64,000 nucleotides of DNA from Notoacmeibacter marinus. GTDB lineage: Bacteria > Pseudomonadota > Alphaproteobacteria > Rhizobiales > Rhizobiaceae. This document shows positions 28,445 through 37,623 of the stretch, piece by piece. The notes below the pieces were generated by a model. The model was given only the letters and a program-made list of their open reading frames with translations. It did not search any database and had not been told where the DNA came from. How positions within the stretch are numbered: position 1 is the first letter of the stretch; the number at the start of each line of letters is the position of its first letter. Location of the stretch: the NCBI RefSeq assembly GCF_002238045.1, contig NZ_NBYO01000002.1, forward strand, positions 806,001 through 870,000. The letters run 5' to 3'. The translations under genes were made by a program, and so were the position numbers.

Positions 28445-30667
28445 TCATGCTCCTTGTGTAGGTTCGATGAGGGTGGGCCGGCTCTTATTGGACGGTTCGG
28501 CCGGATTGATTGCGGAGGAATGGGGGCTGTTGCTGCGCATGAATTTGGCGCGTTTCGCATCGCGCTTGATGACCACCGGGCACTTGGTCGGGCTCTGGTA
28601 GAGAACCTGGCAATGCAGGCACTGGTGGCACTCATTGGGATTGATGTGCCCTTCGGGATGGATGGCTTGCACCATGCATTCATTGGCGCAGCGCTTGCAG
28701 GGATTGCCGCATTCCCGGTAGCGCTTGAGCCAGTCGAACATGCGCAGCCGCGCCGGAATGGCGAGCGCGGCGCCGAGCGGGCAGAGATACCGGCAGTAGA
28801 AGCGTTCGATGAACAGCCCCGCGGCAAGCAATGCCACCACGAAAGCGACATAGGGCCAGTCGCGTTGGAACTTCAGGATGATCGCCGTCTTGAAAGGCTC
28901 GATTTCGGACAGCTCCTCCGCCAGGGAGAGTGAATAGAGCGAAACGCCGAAGAGACCCAGAAAGATGATGTATTTCAGCGGCCAGAGCCGTTCATGCAGG
29001 CCCCATGGCACGGTGATCTGCGGAATGCGTGCGAGTTTGGCCAGCCGGTTGGTCAATTCCTGCAGCGCTCCGAACGGGCAGAGCCAGCCGCAGAAGACGC
29101 CCCGCCCCCAGAACAGAAGCGAAGCGGCAACGGAGAACCACAGAACGAAGATCAACGGATCCATCAGAAAGGCCGACCAGGAGAAATCGGTCGTTGCCGC
29201 CGAGACGAAGGCCAGCACATTGACGACGGACAATTGCGCGTTGGCGTACCAGCCGAGGAAAAAGAGTGTGAAAGTGAGAAAACCGATCCGGAACCAGAAG
29301 GTGAAGCGCTCGCTGCGCGTGATCTGCATCTGAAAAAAGAAGACGCCGGTGAGAACGAGCAGCGCTACGCCGAGCACGGCGACTTCGACAGTCTTCGCCT
29401 CCCAGATCCGCTTCCACAGATGGGTCAGTTCGCCGGGATCGGAAGCGGCCAGTTCGCCGGACACTTGCGGTTCGGCGGTAGGGGGCTCGGGAGAGACCGT
29501 CTCGACGAAACGGTCCGGCAGGACGTAGCCGAGATCGAAGGTCGTGAACACCTTGTCGATCGGCCCCACCGGCCTCTGAACCAGAAGCTGCAAACGGAAC
29601 GGCTCGGCCGGATCGAAGCCGACATCCGCAGGAATTCTGAACAGATCGAGTTCGTTGAAGGATGGCGCCCCTTCGGCTGCGATTCTGCCGAGACGCCGGT
29701 GCTGCCGGTCGAAGAAGCGCACCGAAACGTCGCCTTGCACGAGCTGGATACGGTCGAAAATGCCGCCGCGCACATAGCCCGATCCCTTGAACGAATAGCG
29801 ACCTCGTCCGGCAACGAGTATGGCGTGTTCGCCTTCACTAAGCCAGCTTTGCAGATTGCCGTATTCCGCCGGGCCGAGAAGGCTTTTGCCGATCTCCGGC
29901 ACCGAGACCAGCGCCATGCGCATATCGACAAAGGGGTCGGACGGATCGCCGGGTTCGGGCCGGGCGCTCGCCCGTTCATCGCCCAACGCGGCGAAGGCGG
30001 CATTGACCTGCCCCACATCGAGCGTCAGCGGCCGGATCGACCCGTCGCCCGCCAGGGTCGGCCAGTCGACAATCGCCGGATCGGGATCGGCTTTCAGCGT
30101 TTTCGTGATGCCGGACGTTTCCTCGACCATCAGTCCGCCGAGACCGAGCGAGCGGGCGACCTTCAGTCCCGCCCGCACGATGGAATCGTCGATCACCATG
30201 ATCGTGACCGTTGCGCCGGAAACGATGTCGAGATCGTGGGCGGAGCCCCCAGCTTCGGCTTCTGCGATCAGATCGAGACCGACATAGCGGTCGATGACAG
30301 CGTTGATTTTCGATTCCGGAATGCCGATCAGCACGATCGGCTCGGAGTGCTCGACCATGCGAAGGCCCGTCACCTTCGCATCGGCGTCGACCCCGACGAG
30401 AATATGAATTGGCTTGCCGGAATAGCCTGTCGTCGTGACAAAATCCGAGGTCAGAAAGACATGGCCCAGCGTCTCGCCGTTCCGAACGGCCGGCACCACC
30501 GCACCTTCGGCCAACGGCGTCCCGTAGCTCTGGGCGCCGGGCACGATCTCCGCTACGGGCACATCGTCGAGATAGGTGTTGAGAAGCGGTGCCGCGTATC
30601 CCGGAACCGAAAGGGCCAGGATGGCAAGCACCGCCATCATGCCGGTCACCCAGAATCGCCGAGCCAC
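28445..30667 (-). CDS. nosR: NosR, polytopic FMN/Fe-S electron donor protein for NosZ
   Basis: A 740-residue membrane flavoprotein. After a signal-like N-terminus it has a periplasmic FMN-binding domain with the flavinylation motif SGATVT (about residue 150), then six membrane helices from about residue 410 with two CxxxCP motifs ([13 protein letters not shown] and [11 protein letters not shown]). A C-terminal pair of cysteine clusters ([30 protein letters not shown]) would bind two [4Fe-4S]. It feeds electrons to NosZ and is needed for nos expression. GTG start. It heads the nos operon, and a Fnr/Dnr-type box lies about 70 bp upstream. Confidence 0.95.
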   Translation of the reverse strand: MARRFWVTGMMAVLAILALSVPGYAAPLLNTYLDDVPVAEIVPGAQSYGTPLAEGAVVPAVRNGETLGHVFLTSDFVTTTGYSGKPIHILVGVDADAKVTGLRMVEHSEPIVLIGIPESKINAVIDRYVGLDLIAEAEAGGSAHDLDIVSGATVTIMVIDDSIVRAGLKVARSLGLGGLMVEETSGITKTLKADPDPAIVDWPTLAGDGSIRPLTLDVGQVNAAFAALGDERASARPEPGDPSDPFVDMRMALVSVPEIGKSLLGPAEYGNLQSWLSEGEHAILVAGRGRYSFKGSGYVRGGIFDRIQLVQGDVSVRFFDRQHRRLGRIAAEGAPSFNELDLFRIPADVGFDPAEPFRLQLLVQRPVGPIDKVFTTFDLGYVLPDRFVETVSPEPPTAEPQVSGELAASDPGELTHLWKRIWEAKTVEVAVLGVALLVLTGVFFFQMQITRSERFTFWFRIGFLTFTLFFLGWYANAQLSVVNVLAFVSAATTDFSWSAFLMDPLIFVLWFSVAASLLFWGRGVFCGWLCPFGALQELTNRLAKLARIPQITVPWGLHERLWPLKYIIFLGLFGVSLYSLSLAEELSEIEPFKTAIILKFQRDWPYVAFVVALLAAGLFIERFYCRYLCPLGAALAIPARLRMFDWLKRYRECGNPCKRCANECMVQAIHPEGHINPNECHQCLHCQVLYQSPTKCPVVIKRDAKRAKFMRSNSPHSSAINPAEPSNKSRPTLIEPTQGA

Positions 30668-30733
30668 TGTCCATTCCCGAATTGGTGTCGTTCAAACTCA
30701 TTCTGACACTTGCCGATCGACGGCCATGGCGAC

Positions 30734-30747
30734 TTGACCAAAGTCAG
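30734..30747 (-). promoter_or_regulatory. Fnr/Dnr-type box upstream of nosR
   Basis: TTGACCAAAGTCAG matches TTGA-N6-TCAA at all but the last base. Its centre lies about 73 bp before the nosR start, a usual distance for class II Crp/Fnr activation. The core TGACCAAAGTCA is repeated exactly at 30862-30873, before nnrS. It is a probable site for a Dnr/NnrR/Fnr-type activator. The rest of the 340-nt divergent region 30668-31007 holds no gene and no other feature I could recognise. Confidence 0.7.
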
Positions 30748-30860
30748 GCGAAAGGCGCTTCGTTGAGGAAAGATGACGCAAGGAATGAACGCCGAACGGT
30801 CGGACCCCCTTGGTCGGGCGACCATAAACGACATTCGACGCTCCCGATCCCAGGCGAAAC

Positions 30861-30874
30861 CTGACCAAAGTCAA
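30861..30874 (+). promoter_or_regulatory. Fnr/Dnr-type box upstream of nnrS
   Basis: CTGACCAAAGTCAA is the second copy of the same core, including an identical CAAA spacer, about 140 bp before the nnrS ATG. The two boxes are 127 bp apart in the divergent nosR/nnrS region, so each probably serves one direction. Confidence 0.65.
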
Positions 30875-31007
30875 GTCCGGCCTTGGGATCGTGTGCCAAA
30901 GTCGACGTCAAAATCGAGAGCCTTGCGCCATATCGAACAGCCAATGCGCTCGTGACGACGCATAAGAACCGGTCGGTCAGGCGCTCCAACCCTTCAGCGA
31001 GTAACCC

Positions 31008-32207
31008 ATGCCGCTATCGTCCGCAGAACAGATACGGCGTTGGCAGGGTCCGGCCCTGCTATCCTACGGTTTTCGGCCATTCTTCCTTTTCGGCGCGCTG
31101 TGGGCCGGCTTCGCCATGGTCGTCTGGATCGTGACGCTGTCCGGCGCGCTGTCCCTGCCTTCGCGTTTCGACCCCGTGTCATGGCACGCCCACGCCTTTC
31201 TCTTCGGCTATCTCAGCGTCATCATCGCCGGTTTTCTGCTGACGGCGGTGCCGAACTGGACGGGACGACTGCCAGTGGTCGGCTGGCCTCTCGGATTGCT
31301 GGCGGCGATATGGCTTGCCGGGCGCGTCGCGATTTTCTTCTCGGCCTATCTCAATCCGGTTTTGGTTGCCGCGCTGGATCTGGCATTCACCGTTCTGCTC
31401 GGCGCGGTCATCCTGCGTGAAATCGTCGCGGGGAAGAACTGGCGCAACCTGATCGTCCTGGCGCTGCTGGCGGTCTTCACGCTCGCCAACCTGCTCTATC
31501 ATCTGGAAGCGGCATGGGGCGGCTATCCGGCAGGTGGTTTCGGCATCCGACTCGGCCTCGGTGCGGCTTTGACGATGATCGCCGTCATTGGCGGCAGGAT
31601 CATCCCCTCCTTCACCCGCAACTGGCTGGTCCAGCAGAAAAGCACGGTGCTGCCGGTGCCGCCGATGCAACCTTACGATAAGGGGCTGCTCCTGTTCAGC
31701 ATTGGCGCCCTTTTGCTTTGGGTGCTGCTGCCGCAATATTTTCTGACCGGCCTTGCGCTCATTCTCCTCGGTTTCGGCCATCTATTCCGGCTCGCCCGCT
31801 GGCGGGGTATCCTGACCCATGCCGAAGCGCTGGTCGCGATCCTTCACATCGCCTATCTGTTCGTGCCGCTCGGCGCACTGGCCGTCGGTGCCGCGATCCT
31901 CTGGCCGGCAGCGGTCCCGCTTCAGGCGGCCCAGCATCTGTGGATGGCCGGCGCGATCGGCACGATGACGCTGGCCGTCATGACACGCGCAACGCTCGGC
32001 CATACCGGCCAACGGCTCCACGCGGATCGATGGACGGTCGTCATCTACCTGGCCATCACCGGCGCAATGGCCCTTCGCTTCGCGCAATCCTTCGTGTCCC
32101 TGCCGGCGATGTTGGAGATTGCCGGTATCTTGTGGTGCATCGCCTTTTTCGGCTTCGCCTTGGCCTACGGACCGGCGCTTCTTCAGCAGCGCAAACGCAG
32201 CGTATGA
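31008..32207 (+). CDS. nnrS: NnrS, heme/copper membrane protein of nitrosative stress
   Basis: A 399-residue polytopic membrane protein with about 12 hydrophobic segments. It carries NnrS-family features: LLSYGFRPFFLFGALWAGF near the N-terminus, SWHAHAFLFGYLSVIIAGFL with likely heme-ligand histidines, VIGGRIIPSFTRNWLV in the middle and MTRATLGHTGQRLHAD near the C-terminus. It protects against NO during denitrification; the exact reaction is not settled in the literature. It is divergent from nosR behind a Fnr/Dnr-type box and is often NnrR-regulated in alphaproteobacteria. Confidence 0.93.
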   Translation: MPLSSAEQIRRWQGPALLSYGFRPFFLFGALWAGFAMVVWIVTLSGALSLPSRFDPVSWHAHAFLFGYLSVIIAGFLLTAVPNWTGRLPVVGWPLGLLAAIWLAGRVAIFFSAYLNPVLVAALDLAFTVLLGAVILREIVAGKNWRNLIVLALLAVFTLANLLYHLEAAWGGYPAGGFGIRLGLGAALTMIAVIGGRIIPSFTRNWLVQQKSTVLPVPPMQPYDKGLLLFSIGALLLWVLLPQYFLTGLALILLGFGHLFRLARWRGILTHAEALVAILHIAYLFVPLGALAVGAAILWPAAVPLQAAQHLWMAGAIGTMTLAVMTRATLGHTGQRLHADRWTVVIYLAITGAMALRFAQSFVSLPAMLEIAGILWCIAFFGFALAYGPALLQQRKRSV

Positions 32208-32293
32208 CAAGTTCTGAGCGGATGGGGGCCAACCGGCTTGTTTGTCCGCTGCCGGAGGCAATTTTCGTGGGGCAACTCAGACAAGCCCGCAAA

Positions 32294-33043
32294 TCAGTCG
32301 GTGGGCGGTTCGTCATCCGTCACGAGGCGCAGGCCGAGATGCGCGGGGGGCGAGCCGACGGCGCAGCCGCCCCGCGCCGGGTCTCGTTCCAGAAAGGGAA
32401 TGGTGGTCACATGCTCGCCGGCAACAAGAAAGGCCGGGCAGTGTTCGGGATCGATGTTGCTGGAGTAGCAGTCATGTGTCCATTCCCAGACCGGTCCGTC
32501 CAGATCGCCGATACCATCTGGTGATCGGGAGTGGGAGCCGATCAGTTTGAGTGTCCGGCTCTTTTGCTCGTCGAGGACATAGGCGGACGCCCAGCTCAAC
32601 TCGGGCGCGTCGAAGATCGGATCGGCCTTTTCCGGCATAACGGTTTTCGCCATCTCAGCCCATTCGGCCGCGCTTGGCAGACGGAAGGAATGGCCGGTCC
32701 GCTCGCTGACCCAGCGAACATATTGCATAGCGTCGTCGTGATTGAGGCCGGTCGCCGGCAGACGCGCCGGATCGGCTCCGGTGCTGGAGCGCAGTTTCAG
32801 ATCGCAACCGCCATCCTCGTGGCAGACGTTCCACTCTGCGACCGACAGTTCATAAGGCTGAACCCAAAGTGTTTTCGGCCGGCCTTCGACGACAAGTCTG
32901 ACGGGAACGGTTTCCGGCAGGACCGATAGATCGCCGGATCGCCCGCCCCAGTCGACAAAAGCGAGAGCCCCCGCTGTCACGGCAATCCCGGCCAGACCGA
33001 TACCGGCCAGGATGAGAACATGCGTGGCAGTGGGAACTCTCAT
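32294..33043 (-). CDS. nirV: NirV, formylglycine-generating-enzyme-like protein of the nirK operon
   Basis: A 249-residue SUMF1/FGE-sulfatase-fold protein with an N-terminal membrane anchor or signal (ILAGIGLAGIAVTAGALAFV). FGE-like features include YELSVAEWNVCHEDG, LNHDDAMQYVRWVSERTG, FRLPSAAEWAEMA and GPVWEWTHDCYSS. Genes of this type directly after nirK are called nirV; their biochemical role is unknown. The stop faces nnrS convergently across 86 bp. It lies 17 nt downstream of nirK and is probably cotranscribed with it. Confidence 0.88.
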   Translation of the reverse strand: MRVPTATHVLILAGIGLAGIAVTAGALAFVDWGGRSGDLSVLPETVPVRLVVEGRPKTLWVQPYELSVAEWNVCHEDGGCDLKLRSSTGADPARLPATGLNHDDAMQYVRWVSERTGHSFRLPSAAEWAEMAKTVMPEKADPIFDAPELSWASAYVLDEQKSRTLKLIGSHSRSPDGIGDLDGPVWEWTHDCYSSNIDPEHCPAFLVAGEHVTTIPFLERDPARGGCAVGSPPAHLGLRLVTDDEPPTD

Positions 33044-33060
33044 CTCAGGGACCCTTCAAT

Positions 33061-34272
33061 TCAGGTTTCCGATGTGCGCGGTGCGACCACCTGCTCCATC
33101 AGCGCGTTGTCCCATTCGCCATCGACCACGAAATGGGCAGTTGCGCCCAGAAGAGCGGCCTCGATCAGATTGTGGTTGACGTAGGCGTAGACGCCCGGCT
33201 GCTTGAAGGTGTATATCGCTGCGCCGGCGCTGCCGCCGCGGATGAACCACGTTTCGAGGCCGGTCTGAGGTGCGTCGGTGAACGATCCGCTCTCCCAGAC
33301 ATAATCGCCATGACCGCCGATCAGGTGCGGCCGTGTATCGCGGTTGGCCTGATTGTGAATCATCAGGACGGTCTTGCCGACTTCCGACTTCAGCGCATTA
33401 GAGCCGGTCAGCGCTCCGACTGCACCGTTGAAGACCGAATGCGTCGGCGTCAGCGTCCGCATGGCTTCCAGCGAATCCGCGTAATCGTCGCCGGCATTGG
33501 CGTAGGTCTTGTAGGTTCCGTCGGCGTTCTTCGGCAGATAGTAGTCCTGCTCGCCAATATAGGCGATCTCGTCATAGCGCAGCGGATTGCCGTCGCCGTC
33601 CTTCAGACCGTCGCGGGGCAGAACCATGACAGCCCCGTTCATGCCGTGGCAGACATGGTAGGGGATCATCGCGCCGCCGGGCGCGCAGTGATAGGTGAAG
33701 AGACCGGCCTTCGTGGCTTTCCAGCGCAGCACGGTTTCCTCGCCCGGGTAGATGTGGGTGAGCCCACCGCCGCCGAGCGCGCCCGTGGAGGCGTGGAAGT
33801 CGATATTGTGCTCCAGCTGGTTCTTCGACGGGCTGCGCAGCGTCAGTTCGACATAATCGTCCTGATGGACGATGATGAGCGGGCCCGGAACGGACCCGTG
33901 ATAGGTCATAGCCCAGATCGATGCGCCGCTGTCTTCGTCGACGACCATCAGCCTCTCGTCGACGGTCATCGTGATCTCTACGATTTTCGGATCGCCGCTG
34001 GCGACCTGGTCGTGCTTGGGCGCAAAGGGCGGCCTTACCAGTTCCTGTTTGACCCGTTCATAGCCGGTCAGATCGGCTGGAGCGGCTTTCTCCTGCTGCA
34101 CCCGAAGAATGGCCGGGTTCGGCATTTTCGGCATTTTGGGCATGATCGTGCCCGCGGTCGGGGCAGCCGTTGCAGCGGCTCCCGTCAATGTCGCGGCGCC
34201 GGCCAGCGCTGTGCCGAGGAGGACGGTCCGGCGTGTTGCGGAGACCGATCCGCTTTCGTTCGATTTGGTCAT
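33061..34272 (-). CDS. nirK: NirK, copper-containing nitrite reductase (NO-forming)
   Basis: A 403-residue periplasmic trimeric enzyme that reduces nitrite to NO. It has a Tat-type signal ([17 protein letters not shown]) and two cupredoxin domains. Type 1 copper ligands are His155, Cys196, His206 and Met211 ([18 protein letters not shown]). Type 2 ligands are His160 and His195 and a later histidine in [12 protein letters not shown]. The HCAPGG-MIP spacing has one residue more than class I enzymes, as in class II NirK. A cysteine and histidine replace the common VS or TS just before Gly-Met, which is unusual. The electron donor is probably the pseudoazurin encoded just upstream. Confidence 0.97.
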   Translation of the reverse strand: MTKSNESGSVSATRRTVLLGTALAGAATLTGAAATAAPTAGTIMPKMPKMPNPAILRVQQEKAAPADLTGYERVKQELVRPPFAPKHDQVASGDPKIVEITMTVDERLMVVDEDSGASIWAMTYHGSVPGPLIIVHQDDYVELTLRSPSKNQLEHNIDFHASTGALGGGGLTHIYPGEETVLRWKATKAGLFTYHCAPGGAMIPYHVCHGMNGAVMVLPRDGLKDGDGNPLRYDEIAYIGEQDYYLPKNADGTYKTYANAGDDYADSLEAMRTLTPTHSVFNGAVGALTGSNALKSEVGKTVLMIHNQANRDTRPHLIGGHGDYVWESGSFTDAPQTGLETWFIRGGSAGAAIYTFKQPGVYAYVNHNLIEAALLGATAHFVVDGEWDNALMEQVVAPRTSET

Positions 34273-34322
34273 GTCATTCTCCTATTGTGTAGGACATCGA
34301 GGCCATCGGTTGAGGGCCGTGT

Positions 34323-34760
34323 TCAGAGGTTGGAGAGAGAATTTTCCAGCCGTTGCTTGGCTTTCGGCGGCAACCGGCCTTCCAGGTAGTTGGCTGGCAT
34401 CTCGGCCTCGTCGCCGACGGCAATGGTCATCACCATGCCCATGGCGAAGTGCGGCTTGCACATGACGCCATAGATGCCCGGCGCTTCCAGCGTGACTTCG
34501 ATCTCTTCGTTGATCTTGCCGGCAAAGGGCTCGGCCCCTTCGGGGATCATGCCCTTGATGGATTCGGCGTTGTGCCCCTTATCCGCGGCGATGAACTTGA
34601 CCGTATCGCCGGGCTGAATCCGAACGAAGGCGGGTTCGAACACCATCGTGCCCTCCTCGCCCTTGTTCAGCATTTCCACTTCGACGGTAGCGGCCGTTGC
34701 TGCGCCCGCGAGTGCGAGTGCGATCACCATCGCTGCGCTGATCCTGGCGAACATTGCCAT
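34323..34760 (-). CDS. Pseudoazurin, periplasmic blue copper protein
   Basis: A 145-residue type 1 copper electron carrier. It has a 22-residue signal peptide (ALALAGAATAATVEV). The cupredoxin has ligands His in DKGHNAESI and Cys, His and Met in GVMCKPHFAMGMVMTI. It passes electrons to NirK and probably NosZ. It lies 50 nt upstream of nirK in the same direction and probably starts the paz-nirK-nirV transcript. A TTGN8CAA box lies about 66 bp upstream of its start. Amicyanin and plastocyanin are less likely given length and context. Confidence 0.94.
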   Translation of the reverse strand: MAMFARISAAMVIALALAGAATAATVEVEMLNKGEEGTMVFEPAFVRIQPGDTVKFIAADKGHNAESIKGMIPEGAEPFAGKINEEIEVTLEAPGIYGVMCKPHFAMGMVMTIAVGDEAEMPANYLEGRLPPKAKQRLENSLSNL

Positions 34761-34819
34761 TTCCTTTCTGTATTGGAATGTCGAACACCCTCTTTTAGGA
34801 AGGATGTCGCACAGGCATA

Positions 34820-34833
34820 TTGCGCCAGAACAA
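34820..34833. promoter_or_regulatory. NnrR-like box between pseudoazurin and nnrR
   Basis: TTGCGCCAGAACAA fits TTG-N8-CAA, with the left half TTGCG as in NnrR sites of alphaproteobacteria. It is centred about 66 bp from the pseudoazurin start and about 76 bp from the nnrR start, so it can serve both divergent promoters and make nnrR autoregulated. The right half is imperfect (AACAA for CGCAA). Confidence 0.55.
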
Positions 34834-34902
34834 ACTTTGATCCGGTCGTGGCAGGGCCGGCCGCAAATCCGGCAGGATCGTAGGAAACGCTAGGATGGAA
34901 CA

Positions 34903-35601
34903 GTGGCCAAGCTAGACGAAAGCCTCCTCGCTCATCTGCCGCCCTTCTCGCTGCTTGGCCGCGAGCAGATCCGTGAAATCCTCGATCTCGCCACCTCCCA
35001 GCGCTTCGAAGAGGGAGCAACGGTCTATCATGAGAGCGAGGACGCAGGACGGTTCTACCTCCTGCTGGACGGCACGGTGCGCGCCTTGCACATTACCCCT
35101 GAAGGCGAGCATGTGACGGCGCTCCACGTGCCGGCGGGCCAGCTTTTCGGAATCGCGCGGGCGCTTGGCCGGTCGACCTATCCGGCAACCGTCGAGACGG
35201 TCTCCGAAGCGATCGTCTTGTGGTGGCCGATGAGTTTGTGGCCGCAATTCATCGCCCGCTACGAGGGCTTTGCCACGGAGACTTACCGCACCGTCGGCGA
35301 ACGGCTCGGCGAGATGCAGACCCGCATCATCGAATTGTCGGTCCTGCATGTGGAGCAGCGCGTGGCCAGTACGCTTCTGCGTCTGGTCGACCAGACGGGC
35401 CGTAAGGCCGAGGGCGGCATTCTCATCGATTTTCCGATCACAAGGCAGGATCTGTCGGACATGACGGGCACGACCCTGCATACGGTCAGCCGTCTTCTCA
35501 GCGCGTGGCAGAAACAGGGGATCGTCGAGAGCCGGCGCAAGCAGATCATGGTCTGCGAACCACAGAGCCTGACGGCTCTCAGCACCGCCCGACCGGCCTG
35601 A
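34903..35601 (+). CDS. nnrR: NnrR, Crp/Fnr-family NO-responsive regulator
   Basis: A 232-residue Crp/Fnr protein without the FNR cysteines. The sensory domain contains FEEGATVYHESEDAGRFYLL and LHVPAGQLFGIARALG. The helix-turn-helix is ITRQDLSDMTGTTLHTVSRL, characteristic of NnrR regulators that activate nirK and nor in response to NO in alphaproteobacteria. It starts with GTG. It sits between the nirK and nor promoters and is divergent from pseudoazurin. An NnrR-type box lies on each side. The predicted regulon is paz-nirK-nirV, norCBQD and nnrR itself. Confidence 0.9.
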   Translation: MAKLDESLLAHLPPFSLLGREQIREILDLATSQRFEEGATVYHESEDAGRFYLLLDGTVRALHITPEGEHVTALHVPAGQLFGIARALGRSTYPATVETVSEAIVLWWPMSLWPQFIARYEGFATETYRTVGERLGEMQTRIIELSVLHVEQRVASTLLRLVDQTGRKAEGGILIDFPITRQDLSDMTGTTLHTVSRLLSAWQKQGIVESRRKQIMVCEPQSLTALSTARPA

Positions 35602-35711
35602 GCCGCGACGCGGATCGCGCTTTCCCAGCATTCATCGTCATCGATGCCGCCTCTGGTTCGCCATTTGCAGGCGTTCCGGCCGCCGGCCTTTCCGAATGAT
35701 CGTTCCGAACG

Positions 35712-35725
35712 TTGCGTTGGCGCAA
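35712..35725 (+). promoter_or_regulatory. Perfect NnrR box upstream of norC
   Basis: TTGCG-TTGG-CGCAA is a perfect 5+4+5 palindrome of the form described for NnrR sites. It is centred about 69 bp upstream of the norC ATG, in the 186-nt gap after nnrR. It most likely drives norCBQD and the two small genes behind it. Confidence 0.8.
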
Positions 35726-35787
35726 ACTCGCCTGCGCTCGCGCTGACTAGACAGAAGGGAATTGCAACCGGGAAAGGAGACCTGCGG

Positions 35788-36240
35788 ATGGCCGAGATGC
35801 TGACCAAATCGCGGGCGCGGAACATCTTCTATGGCGGCTCGCTGTTCTTCGTCGTCGTGTTCATCGCTCTGGCGGTCCACAGCCACTATCACATCGTCAA
35901 CACATCGACGGCCGGCGCGCCCCTGACCGAAGCCGTCGCGCACGGCAAGTCGGTGTGGGAACGCCACAGTTGCATCAACTGTCACACGCTGCATGGCGAG
36001 GGCGCCTATTTCGCGCCGGAGCTCGGCAATGTGATGACGCGCTGGGGTGTTCAGGACGATCCGGAGGGAGCGTTCGAAGTCCTCGATGCCTGGATAGAGG
36101 CGCAGCCGAGCGGCATCGAGGGCCGGCGGCAGATGCCGCATTTCGAATTGACCGAGGAAGACAAGCGCGGCCTGGCGGAATTCCTGCGCTGGGCCGACCA
36201 AACGAACCTTCAGGGCTGGCCGCCCAACGATGCGGGTTGA
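35788..36240 (+). CDS. norC: NorC, cytochrome c subunit of nitric oxide reductase
   Basis: A 150-residue membrane-anchored cytochrome c. One membrane helix covers residues 14-32 (FYGGSLFFVVVFIALAV). Heme attaches at CINCH (Cys62, Cys65, His66) and Met116 in RRQMPHF is the distal ligand. It carries electrons to NorB for reduction of NO to N2O. AAAGGAG 8 nt upstream fixes the start at 35788. An NnrR box precedes it, and norB follows after 12 nt. Confidence 0.97.
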   Translation: MAEMLTKSRARNIFYGGSLFFVVVFIALAVHSHYHIVNTSTAGAPLTEAVAHGKSVWERHSCINCHTLHGEGAYFAPELGNVMTRWGVQDDPEGAFEVLDAWIEAQPSGIEGRRQMPHFELTEEDKRGLAEFLRWADQTNLQGWPPNDAG

Positions 36241-36252
36241 GGAGACGGACCG

Positions 36253-37623
36253 ATGAAATATCAAACGCAAAAGATCGCCTACCCGTACATTCTCTGCGCG
36301 CTGGCTCTCTTCGCCGTGCAGGTCCTGGTCGGGCTTGTCGCAGGCTGGGTTTATGTCGCGCCCAATTTTCTGGCGGAGATTTTCCCCTTCCACATTCTGC
36401 GCATGATGCACACCAACGCGCTGATCGTCTGGCTTCTGCTCGGCTTTTTCGGCGCGGCCTATTTCCTCATTCCAGAAGAGAGCGAGCGCGAAATCTGGTC
36501 GCCGGTCATGGCCTATATCCAGCTCGTCATCCTCATGGTGGGCACGCTCGGCGCCGTCGTCAGCTACGCCTTCGAAATCCATGGCGGCCGGGAATTCCTG
36601 GAGCAGCCCCTCTGGGTCAAGCTCGGCATTCTGGTCGCTGCGGTGATGTTCCTCATCAACGTCACGATGACGGTTCTACAGGGGCGCAAGACGGCCATCA
36701 CCAATGTCCTTCTGATGGGGCTGTGGCTACTTTCGCTGCTGTGGATCTTCGCCTTCATTAACCCGGAGAACCTCAGCCTCGACAAGATGTACTGGTGGTT
36801 CGTCGTCCATCTTTGGGTCGAAGCGACCTGGGAACTGGTGATGGCCTCGATCCTCGCCTTCATCCTGCTCAAGCTGACGGGCGTCGACCGCGAGGTCGTG
36901 GAGAAATGGCTCTACGTCATCGTCGCCACGGCGCTCTTCTCCGGTATTCTCGGAACGGGCCACCATTATTACTGGATCGGCACCCCCGGCTACTGGCAGT
37001 GGCTCGGCTCGATATTCTCCACGTTCGAGGTCGTTCCTTTCTTCCTGATGATGTCCTTCGCCTTCGTCATGGTCTGGAAGGGCCGGCGCAACCATCCGAA
37101 CAAGGCGGCGCTTCTTTGGTCGCTCGGCGCGAGCACCGTCGCCTTCTTCGGCGCTGGCGTCTGGGGCTTTCTGCACACGCTGCATGGCGTGAACTTCTAC
37201 AGCCACGGCACGCAGATCACCGCGGCGCACGGCCACCTCGCCTTCTACGGCGCTTACGTCGCGCTCAACCTGGCAATGTTCACCTACGCCATGCCGCTCT
37301 TGAAGCAGCGTGAACCCTACAACCAGGTGCTCAACATGGCGTCGTTCTGGCTGATGACCGGCGGCATGTGCTTCATGACCTTCACGCTGACCTTTGCCGG
37401 CACGATCCAGACCCATATGCAGCGTGTCATGGGCCAGAACTACATGGATGTGCAGGACAGCCTGACGATCTTCTACGTGATGCGTTGGGGATCGGGCCTG
37501 GCGGTGGTCATCGGCGCCCTGCTCTTCATGTACGCCCTCCTGGTCGTCCGCCGCAAAGAGGTGATCGCGCCCGGCGCGTCGAACCCGGCATCGTCTGAAT
37601 CCACCCCGATACCGGCGGAATGA
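36253..37623 (+). CDS. norB: NorB, catalytic subunit of cytochrome c-dependent nitric oxide reductase
   Basis: A 456-residue heme-copper-oxidase-superfamily protein with 12 membrane helices. It contains the low-spin heme histidine in HILRMMHTNALIVWLL, the catalytic stretch FVVHLWVEATWELVM with the NorB-specific glutamate, GTGHHYYWIG with the FeB histidines, and HGTQITAAHGHLAFYGAYV near helix X. It reduces two NO to N2O at a heme b3-FeB site. The short length and NorC partner show a cNOR, not the longer quinol-dependent type. Its stop overlaps norQ by ATGA. Confidence 0.97.
   Translation: MKYQTQKIAYPYILCALALFAVQVLVGLVAGWVYVAPNFLAEIFPFHILRMMHTNALIVWLLLGFFGAAYFLIPEESEREIWSPVMAYIQLVILMVGTLGAVVSYAFEIHGGREFLEQPLWVKLGILVAAVMFLINVTMTVLQGRKTAITNVLLMGLWLLSLLWIFAFINPENLSLDKMYWWFVVHLWVEATWELVMASILAFILLKLTGVDREVVEKWLYVIVATALFSGILGTGHHYYWIGTPGYWQWLGSIFSTFEVVPFFLMMSFAFVMVWKGRRNHPNKAALLWSLGASTVAFFGAGVWGFLHTLHGVNFYSHGTQITAAHGHLAFYGAYVALNLAMFTYAMPLLKQREPYNQVLNMASFWLMTGGMCFMTFTLTFAGTIQTHMQRVMGQNYMDVQDSLTIFYVMRWGSGLAVVIGALLFMYALLVVRRKEVIAPGASNPASSESTPIPAE

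Noticed and set aside
28994-30706. 570-codon open frame on the plus strand over nosR
   Set aside because: Antisense to nosR, whose motifs are complete; composition is typical of a shadow frame.
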